Counted from the stretch's first letter, positions 12,864-25,545 are shown. The stretch is DNA of 64,000 bases from Smallanthus sonchifolius (GCA_023525975.1 JAKNSE010000034.1:2108001-2172000); one strand, 5' to 3'. Notes: generated by a model from the sequence alone, not told the origin. Numbers and translations: made by a program.

Positions 12864-14335
12864 AATCACCACCCTTAGACAACACACATCATTGATTAAT
12901 TAATAGCAAATTCATCACCAATAGTTGGCATATAGTGATAGAATTATGAACGGTTCCGAAAATACATGAAAAGTTGTTGAAAATCATTTCATTTTATACA
13001 TAAATAAATGTTTGAAGAAAAAGAGCTTGAAAGTGGAAGATACAAATGAGAGCACTATTTGAAAAGCATATAAATAGCAAGGGGCATGTGGAGAGGGGTA
13101 GCCTCAGAATGTTGGTTCATTTCCATGAAAAATATGCCTTAAACTGTACAAACGGTAGGCGCCACGTGGAGGTGGAACCCACCTTGCTCCATTTTATATT
13201 TTTATTCATAACAATATATAGTTATACACAAATAAAAATAATATATTTTAGGTTCACTTATAGTTCAAGATCGGTAGGACGGCTTAACATTTTTGAATGC
13301 TTAATGTAAAATCTAAATTTGGGGTCTTTCATTAATCTGTTTTTTTCAGAATTAGGAGCGGCATCAATTTCTATTTGACATGGTATTATTAGATTAAAAA
13401 AATATAAAGAATCACTAATCAATATTTTTAACTACATAAAGAAGTGTCGATATAAATGATTAAAAACATAATAAAGCAAGGTAAACAAGACTTTAATAAT
13501 CCAAACAATTATTCATTGGACGATAATGGGGGCGGTGTGGCTGATCGACCACAAACTCCCTGATCCATCCACGAGCTCCCCTCTTGTGCCCTTATAATGG
13601 GTTGGTTGCACCGCTAAATACATCTACGTCAATACCGAATATTATAGTGAATCAAACATAACGGGTTAAATAAGACGTACAAGTAAAATACACCATTGTA
13701 AATGTTTAGCACATCGTTAGAATACTTGTACGTAAAAACACATTGCAAAAGTCATCAAATCTAAAATGTTTAGGCACACCACCATCAAATGTTTTGACTC
13801 ACCATTACACATAGTCGAATAATTAAATAGCAGGGGACGCTACACCTTGACCTTACCAAGGGTGCAACCTCTCTAACCCATGTTTTTTTAGGTGCGTCGT
13901 ATAAATGATTTTACAAGCTATCGTAGTTAACAAATGTCTCGGCCCATATTAAAACCAAAACCTTTTAAATAATTATATAACAAGACTTAAAAGACCATAA
14001 TTTATGGATTTAAAAGTTCAATTTATTTTTTAAAATGAAAGAAATTAAAGAATTTTTATTCTAATAAATGATTCAAAGAAATGTCATGTGTCATTACTAT
14101 ATTTTTTCTCATTAAAAACTTTTTTTTCTATTTTAAGTAAATTTGAATTTTAAAATTTAATTATCTTAATGTTTTTATTTTTTAGAAAAATAAATATAAA
14201 ACTTCAATTATAATTATTACTTAATTAAGGAAACAAAGAATTTTATTTTTTGTTTTACACATTATTTTAAATTTGTTTACATATTATTTTATTTTTATTT
14301 TTCTATTAAAAAACCATTTAATACATGGGTATATA
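12864..14335. other. Intergenic DNA, no gene supported
   Basis: The 87-codon frame at 13046-13309 (+) has no recognisable domain. A CACGTG hexamer in GCCACGTGGAG near 13163 matches a G-box, but no gene follows that it could control. The rest is AT-rich filler. Confidence 0.5.
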
Positions 14336-14824
14336 TTACTACTCTAATAAATAAAAATCTCTTCAGGACACGTGTCACTCTCTGGTTACTCCTCATCTTT
14401 ATTTTTCCGCCTCTCTTTCCTATTAAATATTAGATTTTCTATTTCTCTCTCCTATTAAATATAAATTTTTATATTAATAAATCTAATTACGAAAACTTAT
14501 TATTTATTTATAAATAGTTATTATATCATCAATCAAATGAACTTAATATGAACTAATATTTATCAATTAAATTAAAAAATTAATACTCAGTTGAAAAAAA
14601 AATGTTTTAAAAACTAACTTAACAGACCTTATAACTGTCACAACAAATTACATTTTTTAAAAACATATTTTGACAAATGTGTTTGTAACAAATTACATTA
14701 TTATTTTATTCAACCAATGTAATATACTGGTAATACACGGGTTTTTAAAAATATAAATTTATTATTACTAAATATATAACATTTAATTTATCTAACCCGT
14801 GTAATATACGAGATTTTAACCTAG
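14336..14824 (+). mobile_element. Non-autonomous Helitron, plus orientation
   Basis: The 3' end is clear: CCCGTGTAATATACGAG can form a hairpin and is followed by ...TTTTAACCTAG and a host T at 14825. The 5' part resembles other copies (CTAATAAATAAAAAT, then GGACACGTGTCAC), but the exact start is uncertain because no A-TC junction is present. It is most similar to the inner Helitron at 42065-42500. Confidence 0.65.
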
Positions 14825-15129
14825 TAACCTAATAAAGATATATAATGCACATATGCTTTTTTTTTTCTTTCTTTTTGGCAGATGAAGTGTCTATTTTGCC
14901 TGCACACATGGTTTTTTTACTTCTTTTTTCTTTCTTTCCACTAATGCACCGATGCTTTTGCCAAGTCCGGACTAACTTCCGTCAATTATTCCATCATTAC
15001 CCCCATTCCAATTCAACCGCAACTCATTTTCTTTTGATATATTTATACAAACTAAAATGTGGCTAGATGTATTCAAAACTATTGGATAACCACATAAATA
15101 TTTATAAATATCTTTTTAAATATGATAAA

Positions 15130-15463
15130 CTAGGTTATAATCTCGTATATTACACGTGTCGAATAAATATAATATTATATATTAATTATTAAGTAATGAA
15201 AAAAATTATTTTTTTTAAAAATCGTGTTTTAGACGGTTTGAATAAACCCGTGCAATATAATATAATATGTTAATGCATAAACTCGTTAAAACATGTCAGC
15301 AGATTTATTAATATAAAGATTAGTATTTTTTTTAAATATATTATTTTAAAAGATAAAGGTGTATTTAATAAGGGAGAGAGGCGAGAAAAAATGATTAGAA
15401 TGAATATGAAGGCGACATGTGGCATGAAAAACCTTTATTTATTATATAATATAGAAGTATAGA
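15130..15463 (-). mobile_element. Non-autonomous Helitron, uninterrupted reference copy
   Basis: The plus strand begins CTAGGTTATAATCTCGTATA after A and ends ...GTATAGA before T. On the minus strand it has a TC start and a hairpin before CTAG. This copy is collinear with the outer Helitron at 41946-42730 but lacks the 436-bp insertion found there, and so serves as an empty-site reference. Confidence 0.75.
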
Positions 15464-15488
15464 TAAGACGGTTACGTAACAATTAAAC

Positions 15489-15720
15489 TGATTAACTTCC
15501 GGTGAAGTGATAGCCCCATGACTTTCCAAATGGAATGTCATGGGTTCGAGTCTTGCTTGAGACAAATTGTTTCAGGTTGAGTCAGAGGATTTTTCCAGTC
15601 GTGGGTTTCATTCTAGGTGGGTCCTGGATTCTAGTCCGTTGCGGTTACAATCCATTGGAAAAGACATGCATGTCTCACAGGAATACCCGAACTGCTTCCG
15701 AAGAGAGTATGGTTTAAAAA
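15489..15720 (+). mobile_element. tRNA-derived SINE
   Basis: The head contains an A-box-like region (GGTGAAGTGATAGCC) and a strong B-box (GGGTTCGAGTC) about 35 bases downstream. The body includes a short hairpin (GACATGCATGTC). The 3' end is followed by A-rich runs (AAAAAA and AAAAAAAA near 15715-15738). The 60- and 70-codon frames that overlap it are chance. It starts shortly after the Helitron that ends at 15463. Confidence 0.55.
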
Positions 15721-16515
15721 ATCGTCTTTCAAAAAAAATGTATATATTTCTCTCTCGTGCTACGTCTAGTCAGCAATAAAACAGAACAACAAACTCGTAA
15801 CTGCTTTTAAGATAAGTCCATTCCATTAGAATAACTTTCAAGCAACCAATACTCTATGACTTATATTGTTAAAAATATTTTCAATTTATATTAACATAAT
15901 TTGTTTTTATTCGTTTTCCTTCGGACCGGGAACATGTCATAGAATTGATTCGGTTTGCCTAGGTCAAACCGGTGAACCAGAGGTGGGTCGGATCTGATTT
16001 CCTTTTTTTATTAATTTCCTTATCCCATTTTATAATTAATTTAGTATCCAAGTTTCATATTTTATTTATAGTACTCTTCATATGTCATTAAAATTATAAA
16101 TGTATCTTAAAACATCAAGTATTTTTCTATTCTATATAGTTATAATTTTTATTTTATTTATGTCATTGTCCAGTTTTAAAATCCGATCCGAACAGTGTAC
16201 GAGTAAGACTGCCAGGCCAATTCGTTATCCGGTAACATTGGGTGAAAATAATAAAATAATATTTAGAAATTTAAACTCCTTAAATGAAGACAAAATTTGA
16301 TTCTTTGTTGCTGAGAACATTGATGTCCCCTAACCACCGATTACCGTGACGTGGGCGGATCTTCTCCGACCACTTCTCATCATTTCCCGCCGGTCAAACA
16401 CCGCATGATCCACCATTATTATGAAGAGATACAGGCGTGACAAAAAAAAAGATTTGCAGAGATTATTTAAGAAGCAATTAAAAATCCCACCAACCTTCCA
16501 ATATTAATCTTAATA
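15721..16515. other. Intergenic DNA, nothing identified
   Basis: This is AT-rich sequence with no coding signal. The 66-codon frame at 16100-16300 has no recognisable motif. Confidence 0.5.
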
Positions 16516-18376
16516 TTTTTTTTTACGAAGTTTCGATTTCTGTTGAAAAGAATGACGATTACAATAAAGTGACAGGTAAATGGGCAACAAGTTGCGATGC
16601 AACCCCCTTTTGAATAGCAAAACCGATCCTACTAAAAACAAAGCTTTGGGTCTTAGGGGCCGAAATATTACTATGCACGACTCGTTGAACCCTATTTAGG
16701 AATTTCACTGCCTCCGGTGCTAGGAACCCAAAAGTATCAAAAGCAAAAGGGATAAACATGTGTTGGTTCTCTAAACAAGCTTTCTCGTGTTTAACAACTT
16801 TGCATGATTCCGTCTTTAAAGCAGCATGGCCCGCCACAACCCCATTGTCTCTGAGCCCCACAAGATAGGACACTCCTGTGAGGTCCACACAAGCGTGTTT
16901 CCCCCTGCCCAACCAAACACAAGAATATCATTCGGCCGTAGAGTAGACCTCTCTTCAAGCGGATCTGTCAGAAAGTTTACGGGAGCCTCTCTTTTAGCAG
17001 AAATTCTTGCCTTTTGAGAACATCCCTAACCAAATCATGCCTGTATTTAAACCCGGGTAACTCTTTACAATGGACCGCATGCTCGCCAAAAGAATCTAAA
17101 CAAGCCTTGCGGCAAACTGGGCAGGGCTCATCAGTCGAAAACAAGGGGATCATTAGCCGATACTTGAGGATAGCCCGGTACTCCACAACCGACGTATGCT
17201 GACCCAGTCCTTCAATGGGGATAATTGTTAGAACATCTTGAGCCCGAGGAGCCCTGAGACATTCAAGCACCGCTTTTTAGCGAGGTGATAAATCAAACTT
17301 TACTCCTAAATTCTGGACGATTCTGCTAAATAAGGCATTCGCCAAAGCATGTTGGGCTTTAGGGGGGCGGTGTCCTTATTAGAGAAACCGCTAAGATCGA
17401 AATCAGGAATGGACATGCGCAAGCGATCCATCGCACACCCATAATCAGAGTCTAACCCATCAATATCACAACCCCGAAGAATGTGGTCATGTAAACTCCA
17501 AGATTGTGCCCTCGAGGCCACAAATGCATAAGCAGATACATCCTGAGCCGCACATAAACCCAAACCCCCAAACCGGGTTGGAAGTGATGCCAATTTCTAT
17601 TGAAAATGCCCAAAAAAAGCACCACCACAAACAACGATATCCTCGATCGCACCCCGGACCCGGAGGCCCTTGTCAAAAATTGAAACAGCTTCCCCCACAT
17701 ACACAGGTTGGCATGTTCTAAGGCCGAATAATAGCTTTGCCACTCTCATACATGAGCGGAGCAAAAGGAGCTCGCATTGAGGGTCCCGTAAACATGGGAG
17801 AAATCTCATCAGTTCCACCGCACAAAAAGCCCTTTTCACAGCCAAATTATTGATGAACCCTGCATCTCTGCTAACGGCGCCCCCAAGGAGTTTCACACCT
17901 AGCACTGCCTTCCAATCTCACAAGGGAACAATTCATCTTGTACCTTCACCCCATTACACGACGGCCAAAAAACTTCCGTTTTCTTGACGTTAAGTTCAAG
18001 GCCCAAACAGGTCCCCTCCAACCTGATAATAGCTAGGGCTTTAGCCACCTCTTTAGCGTCTCCAATAATCGTACCATCATCTAGGTACCAAGCATGGAAG
18101 AGAAGCTTGCAGCAATCCCTGATCTGATGAACCAGCGGATGCAAAACTTAGGCAAAAAGGAGAGGCCCCAAAGGGTCCCCCTGTTGAACCCCAGTGGTGG
18201 AGCAAATATGGTCATCACCCTCATATAACCTAGCCGGCTGCCCATATAAAAAATCCACCCATAGCGAAATGGACGGGCATCGGGTCCGAACCTCTTGCAG
18301 GAGGGCAGTCATATCCACTAAGTTGAAAGCATTGGAGAAATCGACGATAAGCATAGCCAACGATCCATCCGAGTGA
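16516..18376 (-). mobile_element. 5'-truncated non-LTR retrotransposon (LINE) with reverse transcriptase
   Basis: Minus-strand coding fragments run collinearly from a reverse transcriptase core near 18360 to a C-terminal domain ending near 16559. A run of nine T bases at 16516-16524 is the expected poly(A) tail of a minus-strand LINE. The coding sequence stops abruptly at 18376, upstream of the first conserved reverse transcriptase blocks, consistent with the 5' truncation common in LINEs. No target duplication was established. Confidence 0.7.
16559..18360 (-). pseudogene. Broken reverse transcriptase with C-terminal zinc-knuckle and nuclease-like region
   Basis: The fragment at 18148-18360 carries reverse transcriptase signatures (MLIVDFSNAFNLVD and GVQQGDPLGPLLFA). 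The next, at 17899-18144, has the catalytic YLDDGT variant of the YxDD box and a LELNVKKTE motif. Later pieces (17597-17905, 17306-17593, 16977-17270) continue the same protein through frameshifts. The fragment at 16977-17270 holds CPVCRKACLDSFGEHAVHC, a zinc-knuckle-like C/H arrangement. The piece at 16559-16912 includes GKHACVDLTGVS, possibly part of a PD-(D/E)xK restriction-like endonuclease; that reading is an inference. At least four frame changes or stops make it non-functional. Confidence 0.7.
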
Positions 18377-18439
18377 AACTAAATTTAGAGCATTTAAAAA
18401 AAGAATTGAATTTAAAAACTATAAATATCACCCAGTATA

Positions 18440-18837
18440 TGTTGATCAGTTCTTGTAACATGATAATGGAAAACAATAATATAAATTATACCTGATAAGC
18501 TAACCGATGAGAGGGAAGACGTCATGATCCGCTAGGAAGATCGGGTTCCCGTTTAGGGTGTACAGTTAGGATGGCTAAGGTGAGTTCGTGAGAACTCACG
18601 GTTACGAGAGAGAGAGGGACGATTATGGTGTTGGTAATTGATTCATTTCTTCATCAGTCAATTCCCTTTAATTATCTCTCTTTATATATGTACACCCAAG
18701 GGGAAACCCATTAATGGCCCATTAAGAGTAATTAGACTCATCAACTAATTACTAGTCATAGGTTAATAATAAAATATTTGATCATTTAATAATAAGATAA
18801 ATAATTATAAGAGCCACATAATAAATCGTGTCTTACA
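18440..18837 (-). repeat. Copia 3' LTR (left on plus strand)
   Basis: It begins TGTTGATCAGTTCTTG and ends ...GTGTCTTACA on the plus strand. It is followed by TTCTCCCACTTGG, the complement of the polypurine tract. Its partner is at 24245-24642 and has the same length. Confidence 0.9.
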
Positions 18838-19823
18838 TTCTCCCACTTGGCTGAGTAATCATTTATTATGAGCATTAGTAAGTCTGCGTAGATTTAATAC
18901 TCATTTTAGTTTTAAACCAAAACTGTAGCAGAGAAATACAGTCATTGAATCAGTATTCAACTCAAGACCCTCATTAATCATACTACAATCTCAATTTAAA
19001 ACTTAAGTAAACTTAGGATCAAATTAACAAATAAGCCCTTTAACGTTGATTTGTATAGTTACTTGTCTATACGTCTTTAGGCATGCATAAACGTATTTAG
19101 AGACAAACAAATTCAAATAAGTGAGGAAATTTCATTAATAATTAATCATTCATAGTACGATATGCAATTACGTATGGTCATTAGTAAACCCGTCTTAATT
19201 ATAAGCGCTTACATAAGACTTATGGGTGGTAGACTTTTAGTTATTGGATTCATTAGCATATCATGAATGTATTCGATACAAAAAATTAGTTTCCTCAACT
19301 TGTTCATAATTCATAAGTGAACAATAATTTCGTATCGAACATTAATGCAGCTTCACTCGAACTGTTACTGTTCGAGAAGTAAGTGTTGCTGACTTATCAC
19401 AGTAAGTCTTAGATATAATATTTATGTGGAGTTAATAAATTATGAGTCTACTGATAAATTTTCCAACAACATTTAGTGACAATTATGTCATTTAAACTTA
19501 GGTTGTTGTTAACACTTCCTTATGAATCCTCCACTAGATATGTCTGTCTACTGACATAAGGATAAACCCACAAATTGACATTTTGTTACCTTTGAATACA
19601 ACAAAGTTAGAATAAGAGTAGTCAACTGTTTTAAGTTCTCACTTCTTCTTTAACTTATAGTCTCTCGTTCTTATAGATATTGCAATATTTCATTAGATGC
19701 TTCACAATAATCTAGACTAGTCTAGTGTTCAGCAATGTGAGCAATATCTAAACGAGTATAGACTTTAACCTTCACGAGGCTTCTAAATAATGAAGCATAA
19801 GGAAATAATTTTCATTTATCCTA

Positions 19824-20408
19824 TTAGCCTCTAAAGGAGAACAAATTAAATGTTACACGTGTAAGGATTCGCTTAGTGTAAAGCTTATGGGATGAAACTA
19901 ATGTCCCATTGGATCTATCTCGGTGTATTTTGATACCTATCACATAAGATGTATCTTCGAGATCCATCATGTCAAAATATGAATAATCAATGCTTTGACT
20001 CATGTAATATATACTTGTCAAAAGAATGTCATCTATATAAGGACAAGTTTGCATTAGTTGCTCACACTCATTTTGAGGTAGGTGTAAAAATTCACTTAGT
20101 TCTTGATGAAGAGAGTTGCAATATGAATTCAATCAACCCATATACAGATTTCATTGACTTACAAAATAAGTATTCTTAACATTCAGTTTAGAACTTTCAG
20201 GTTATTTTATGAACATGTAGGTCAATGTTAGGGAAAGTTGATTTAATGTCCATCTAATGTAGCTGTAAGCTACTAGAACAGTAATGATCCTCAAAGAAAC
20301 CTTTTGTAAAACAGGTAAGAAGGTTCTTTGATACTTTATTCCTTCTTGAGTATAACCTTTAGCAATCAATTGTGCGTTTCCATTTGGATTTAGTTTAGTT
20401 ATGAACAC
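19824..20408 (-). pseudogene. Copia reverse transcriptase relic
   Basis: The minus-strand fragment at 20202-20408 contains AQLIAKGYTQEGIKYQ and SLRIITVLVA, which match the start of the copia reverse transcriptase domain. The fragment at 19824-20132 contains the catalytic box as YIDDILL and, further on, SYVIGIKIHRDRSNG. Stops and frameshifts separate them. They mark the reverse transcriptase region of the 18440-24642 element. The integrase and RNase H regions expected on either side are too decayed for me to delimit. Confidence 0.8.
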
Positions 20409-22827
20409 CCTTTAGGTAATTCAACCAAATCCCAAATGTATTCTAATTTATGGAGTCAGGCTTGCTAATAATAGCTTTATTCCATTTAGAATATTGATTG
20501 ATGCTAATGGCTTAATTAGAAGAGGTAGGATCGGTAAACTTTCCAACATCCATTTTAAATTCAGTTAGGTAGGATACACAATCATCAAAGTTAGTAGGCC
20601 TTTTGGACCTAGATGACATCCTGAGTTAATTATTGGGTTTAATAGGAGTTTCAAGTTTATAGAGTAGCTCTTGGTTAGGTGCTTTCATTTCAGGTATATT
20701 AGGAGCAACATTAATTTCTAAGTGTGTAGGAGTTGATGCGGTATGGTGTACAAGAGGTGTATGCGGAGTTAAATTCAGAGTTAAATTTAATGAGTCTCTC
20801 CCCCCGCCCCTTTTACTCCTGGCAAGTCATGATAAGGACTTTTACTACTCCCACTTAGCTTAGAAATTATAAGTAATTCAGCATGCTTAGGGTCAACAGT
20901 GTATCAAACTTTTGAAGACCAATACATTCTAATAGAGAACACAACTTAATGATGTTTATGTTAGTTTCTTTTGTTGAGGATTACTTTAGTTTTGGTAAGA
21001 AATCTAGGTCTGCCCACATAGTAGCATTTATGAAACTTTGTGAGGAGTAGTATTATATTCTAAGGGGACAAGATGTGATACTACACATGACAAGTTTCAA
21101 TGATGCGCGTGACGTGAGAACCTTTCATATATTTTAGACTTGATTTCCTTATCGTCCAAAATTTCATAAGAAATTTTAGAAACAAATTTAGAAGGAATTC
21201 TATCAAGTGTATATGAATTGATATCTTTAAAGTTTTGGGTCGTAGGAAACAGATTAGATACAAGTAAATATTCTTCTAAATGATAAATGAATTATGTCCG
21301 AATATTCCATTTGGGATAACATCTGGTGGACCCTCGATTATTCCCTTAGCCATTTGATATTTAGGGCGTTTAACACATGATTTAAAGTCACTGAGAATGA
21401 GACTTGGTAACAATTCATCCTGCATTGACCTGGTCATGATTTCTCATAAAATTTGGTCTTAATGGATGAAGTGCATATGTCTCATTTATCTTTTGTTAAA
21501 TTTTCATTTTCATGATAACAAAAGTTGTGAAAGTTTATTGTATCAGCTAGTTCTATGTCATAAATGTTTCTATCCAGATAATGATAACTAATAATATCAG
21601 AGTTTACGTTAACAGTGACTTTGTTTTGGCCATGCAAACCTCATAACTTTCAAAGTGTAGATTTATTATTGATACTAAATTCTGAGTATTCTTCAGAATA
21701 TGTAAGGTATCATAAAGTCTAATACAAAGATCAATTATTTAATGGTTCTATGTAGCCTTAACATTTAAATCCACCACTAACTTCACATCTTATTAGTTAA
21801 ATTCTGGTAAGAAAACGTATAGAACTAGACTCAACTCATCATGTGTTGATTGGAATATTAATATTAGCGGACTCAAAAATCATTAACTAGTGACTACTTT
21901 ATCTTAGCCAGCTAGTCAATTGGCTTATGGATGGTCTCATTGCTTATGTCTAGTATAATGACATAGTTTTACAGTGAGATTTCTCCTTAGATAACTTAGA
22001 GCTGGAAGCCCTACTTGTATTTTGTTTGTGGACCTTAGAACTATCCTCTTTTTAGGTTTAGTGGTAGTGAGAATAACATCCGGTTTTCCAGTTTTAGGCG
22101 TTTCTTTTCCTGTACGTACGTTGCTATCAATACACTCATTTTCCTTTGGTACTTCTGAGTGTTATATTTGATTTTAAGGCAACTAATCGTACTAGTGAAA
22201 AAAAATTATTTTGTACGCACTGAAAAACTTTTCACTGATTTCCATGCATAAACCCTTAGTTTTATGGGTCATGTCAGTGTATATTATGATGTGTTCACGT
22301 ACGCCACTTAACCTTTTTATTTAGAATTTAGAAAGTTTGCATGCGTATTTAGGAATTATTTTGATTCTTTTCATTTCCACAGAGAATAGATTAGTCTTAG
22401 AAAAATCAGAATCTATAATAGCTCCTCTGATAACAATCATGAACAAGAGTTCTTGATTACCATAAGATACATTGTATTTGACTTATTCTATTTCTTATGC
22501 TCTACTTTTTTCTTCTGTAGTACTTTTATCAGAAAGAGCAGCAGGAATGTCATGGTTTAAGGGATAATCAAGACTCAATAAGAGCAAATATTTAAGGAAA
22601 CTCTTAATTAAACAAAACTCATCTTAGAAACTAAAGTGAAAATAAGGTACAAATAGCTAAAGAAGAACTTAGAGTGGTCTATGGGGTAATAATCTAAGGC
22701 AGACAGAAATAATAAAATTAAATAAGGTTCTACTTAAGAACAATTATTTTACGAAGATGTGATAAAAATCTATTATAACACCAAACTAATAGATTTTATT
22801 AGGTTCTACTTAAACAATGTAACACAT

Positions 22828-23260
22828 CACCTTTGGGCAGAAGTGAAACATTTGTTTAGCATTAGGAACAAACTAATAGTGAGTATGTGCATTAAGAATG
22901 TAACACATCACCTTTGGGCAGAAGTGAAACATTTGTTTAGAATGCACATAATTAGGTTCGCGGAACATAAATGTAACACATCACATTTGGGCTGAAGTAG
23001 AAACATTCAGGTATTTGAGGCGAACTAGTGCTTAATTAGACTTAAATAACTTTACGAGCATGACACTTCACCTTTGGGCAGTAGTGAAACTTTAAGTGTT
23101 ATTTAAGTTAATCATGTTTTCTAATTCAAGGTTTTTTAAAGTATAAGATTTAACAAAACAATTAATATCATGATATGCACTAAGTTATAATGCTTATTTA
23201 AGCTTGAATACATTTACACATGCATCACATCACCTTTGGGCAAAAGTGAAGCATTAGTGT
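22828..23260 (-). repeat. Leader repeats in the copia element, CACCTTTGGGCAGAAGTG motif
   Basis: The 18-base motif CACCTTTGGGCAGAAGTG or a close variant starts at about 22828, 22909, 22982, 23069 and 23231, spaced 73 to 162 bases. Flanks such as TGTAACACAT and AAACATTTGTTTAG are partly shared. The repeats lie between the primer-binding site and the expected gag, in the transcribed leader. Confidence 0.85.
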
Positions 23261-23376
23261 TATTCAAGTAAGTTTTAAAATTTTGAAAACCATTTAATTT
23301 TAAGGTTTAACAAAATAAAACTAAAGCGTTTATTAATAGCAAACCCCCTGTTAGCGCGGATCAAAAAATTTTAGGC

Positions 23377-23760
23377 ACGTATAAGGCTAGGTTCACGGCT
23401 AAAGTGAAGGTTCACGATGCAGTAAGGGTTCACGGTTATATAAGGCTTCAAGATTCATGGGAATCTTCACGATTCAGAAGAGGTTCACTGTTCAGGTAAG
23501 GGTTCACGATTCAGTAGAGGTTCACGGTTCAGGTAAGGGTTCACAGTTCATCAATGGTTTACGGCTTTTATAAGGTTCACGGCTCCGGAAGGTAAACCGT
23601 GAACTGTAAAACCCGTAAACTTGAACTGTGAAATGTTACCCATGAACTTAATACCCGTAAACCAAATGTGAAGTCTAAACTGTGAATCATGACCCGTAAA
23701 CACAAACCGTGAAGGTTAAGACCCGTAAAACAAAACCGTGATGGTCTAAAATCATGAAAA
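23377..23760. repeat. GGTTCACGG-type short repeats in the copia leader
   Basis: About ten degenerate units built on GGTTCACGGTTCAGGTAAG follow one another to about 23600. Partly complementary units (AACCGTGAA, CCCGTAAAC) then run to about 23760. The two halves could pair into an imperfect stem in the element RNA. Confidence 0.75.
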
Positions 23761-24230
23761 GAAACATGTTAAGGCAGTGCTAAATTTAAGGGATTTTGAT
23801 TGTATTTTCAAATTTTAAAAATCTTTTTAAGTTATTAAATATATCCAAGTTTCTTTATTTAAAATAATAAAATAAATTTTAATTTGAAACTTGGAGATAA
23901 AGTTACAAGATTTTTTTTAGAAAAACACAATCAAAATAATTATTTATCCCAAATTAAGGGGATTTTCGTCAAAATAACGATGAACACGAAGAACAGTTCA
24001 ATAATATCAGTTAAAACCTGAAATCGAAATCTGGAACATAATATTAAACAGATTTCAAAAATACTAATGGATCTCGAATTTTTCTATGAGATCAAAAACG
24101 TGATATTTTAGTAAAACAGAAAACCGTGAAGGTTAAATAAAACGATTTTCTTATGGTTTTAATAGAACTTTTGTTCTCCAATTTTAATTCCAGTTTAGGG
24201 AATGAAACAAGAACTGATTAACCAACATCT

Positions 24231-24242
24231 GCTCTGATACCA
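24231..24242 (-). other. Copia primer-binding site (initiator tRNA-Met)
   Basis: The minus strand reads TGGTATCAGAGC, the classical plant initiator tRNA-Met primer-binding site, two bases inside the right LTR. It shows that the element is transcribed leftwards. Confidence 0.9.
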
Positions 24243-24244
24243 CA

Positions 24245-24642
24245 TGTTGATCAGTTCTTGTAACATGATAATGGAAAACAATAATATAAATCATACCTGA
24301 TAAGCTAACCGCTGAGAGGGAAGACGTCATGATCCGCTAGGAAGATCGATTTCCCGTTTAGGGTGTACAGTTAGGATGGCTAAGGTGAGTTCGTGAGAAC
24401 TCACGGTTACGAGAGAGAGAGGGACAATTATGGTGTTGGTAATTGATTCATTTATTCATCAGTCAATTCCCTCTAATTATCTCTCTTTATATATGTACAC
24501 CCAAGGGAAAACCCATTAATGGTTCATTAAGAATAATTATGCCCATCAACTAATTACTAGCTATAGGTTAATAATAAAATATTTGATCATTTATTAATAA
24601 GATAAATAATTATAAGAGGCACATAATAAATCGTGTCTTACA
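24245..24642 (-). repeat. Copia 5' LTR (right on plus strand)
   Basis: It begins TGTTGATCAGTTCTTG and ends ...GTGTCTTACA on the plus strand, collinear with 18440-18837. It lies next to the primer-binding site, so it is the promoter-side LTR. Confidence 0.9.
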
Positions 24643-24745
24643 ATATAAACTTATCTTCAATCATTTTTTTACACTCAAGATACCAATTTCATACTCTTGT
24701 TTTTTCAATCTACGAACAATTTCTTTCAAATTTTGTACTACAGTA

Positions 24746-25545
24746 TTGATCGTAAATTATTACTTCCACCTGATTCATCGGATGAGTTCGACTAGAACGA
24801 GAGAGTCTCTAGTAGTCTCTAATTCTCACGGATATTGTCGCCCAAAAAAAGGATACATGTCACGTGTTCGTGAACAAGTTCTAGAGACTTTAATAAAAGA
24901 TTATTTCGTCGATGAAAAGCTAAAATACAATGCGGTTACGTTTCGAGACAGGTTTCGGATGTCAAAGAGATTATTTTTAAGAATTGTTGGAGATGTAGAA
25001 GCCAAATTTGAATGGTTTCAAGAGAGCATAGACGGGAGGATGACAAAAAAGTTTCAAGGCATTACAAAATTGTACATCGGTGGTTAAACAACTCACAATC
25101 GGCAATCCTTCCGACGAATACGATGAGTATTTAAGTATAGCCAATAGGAGTTCACGTTAATGCCTATATTATTTTTGTAATGTCACAGTAGGCCAACAAG
25201 CCACGACGTTACACTTTTGTACAACGCACACCAGGTATGCTCGGTAGCATAGACTGTACACATTTCGTTTGGAGAACGTGTCTGGCCAGTCTGCATGGCC
25301 AATATATGAGAGGTGAACCCCAGTCTTGCGGCATGTTATGTGTGTATATTTATTGCACAATATGATTTAAATAGATGACGGAAATGCAATATCACCGGTC
25401 TACATAAGGGTTCTTCCAACTGATCCAGCTATTGTAGATAATGTCCTTTCGTAGTTGCACGATGCAATTTTACATTATAGACTTCAATATGATCTTGTGG
25501 AACGTACTGCAAGTCTAAACACCGCGGAGTTGGACGAAGAGTAGT
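24746..25545 (+). pseudogene. PIF/Harbinger transposase relic
   Basis: The frame at 24746-25087 contains RPKKGYMSRVREQ, then LIKDYFVDE and FRDRFRMSKRLFLRIVGDVE, which match the N-terminal part of plant Harbinger transposase-derived proteins. Further downstream, in other frames, the sequence at about 25230-25320 reads PGMLGSIDCTHFVWR and then GQYMRGEPQ, the block with the first catalytic Asp. Sequence near 25480-25545 resembles a C-terminal remnant. The middle of the nuclease domain is missing and frames are broken. No terminal inverted repeats were found, so the borders are approximate. It begins about 100 bp beyond the copia LTR. Confidence 0.7.

Larger units (their letters stand above)
18440..24642 (-). 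mobile_element. Full-length degenerate Ty1/copia retrotransposon
   Basis: Two 398-bp LTRs bound the element. On the minus strand, a primer-binding site matching the 3' end of initiator tRNA-Met lies just inside the right LTR and a polypurine tract (CCAAGTGGGAGAA) lies just inside the left LTR. The flanks GTATA (18435-18439) and ATATA (24643-24647) match at 4 of 5 positions, a probable 5-bp target duplication. Reverse transcriptase relics fix the orientation and the copia class. The LTRs differ at roughly 18 positions by eye (about 4.5%), so the insertion is not recent. Coding capacity is lost. Confidence 0.85.

Noticed and set aside
13046..13309. 87-codon open frame with a G-box-like CACGTG inside
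   Set aside because: Composition changes to AT-rich halfway and no family signature is visible; the hexamer alone is not evidence of a promoter.
22759..22995. 78-codon frame with internal peptide repeats
   Set aside because: It is a translation of the copia leader repeats and not a gene.
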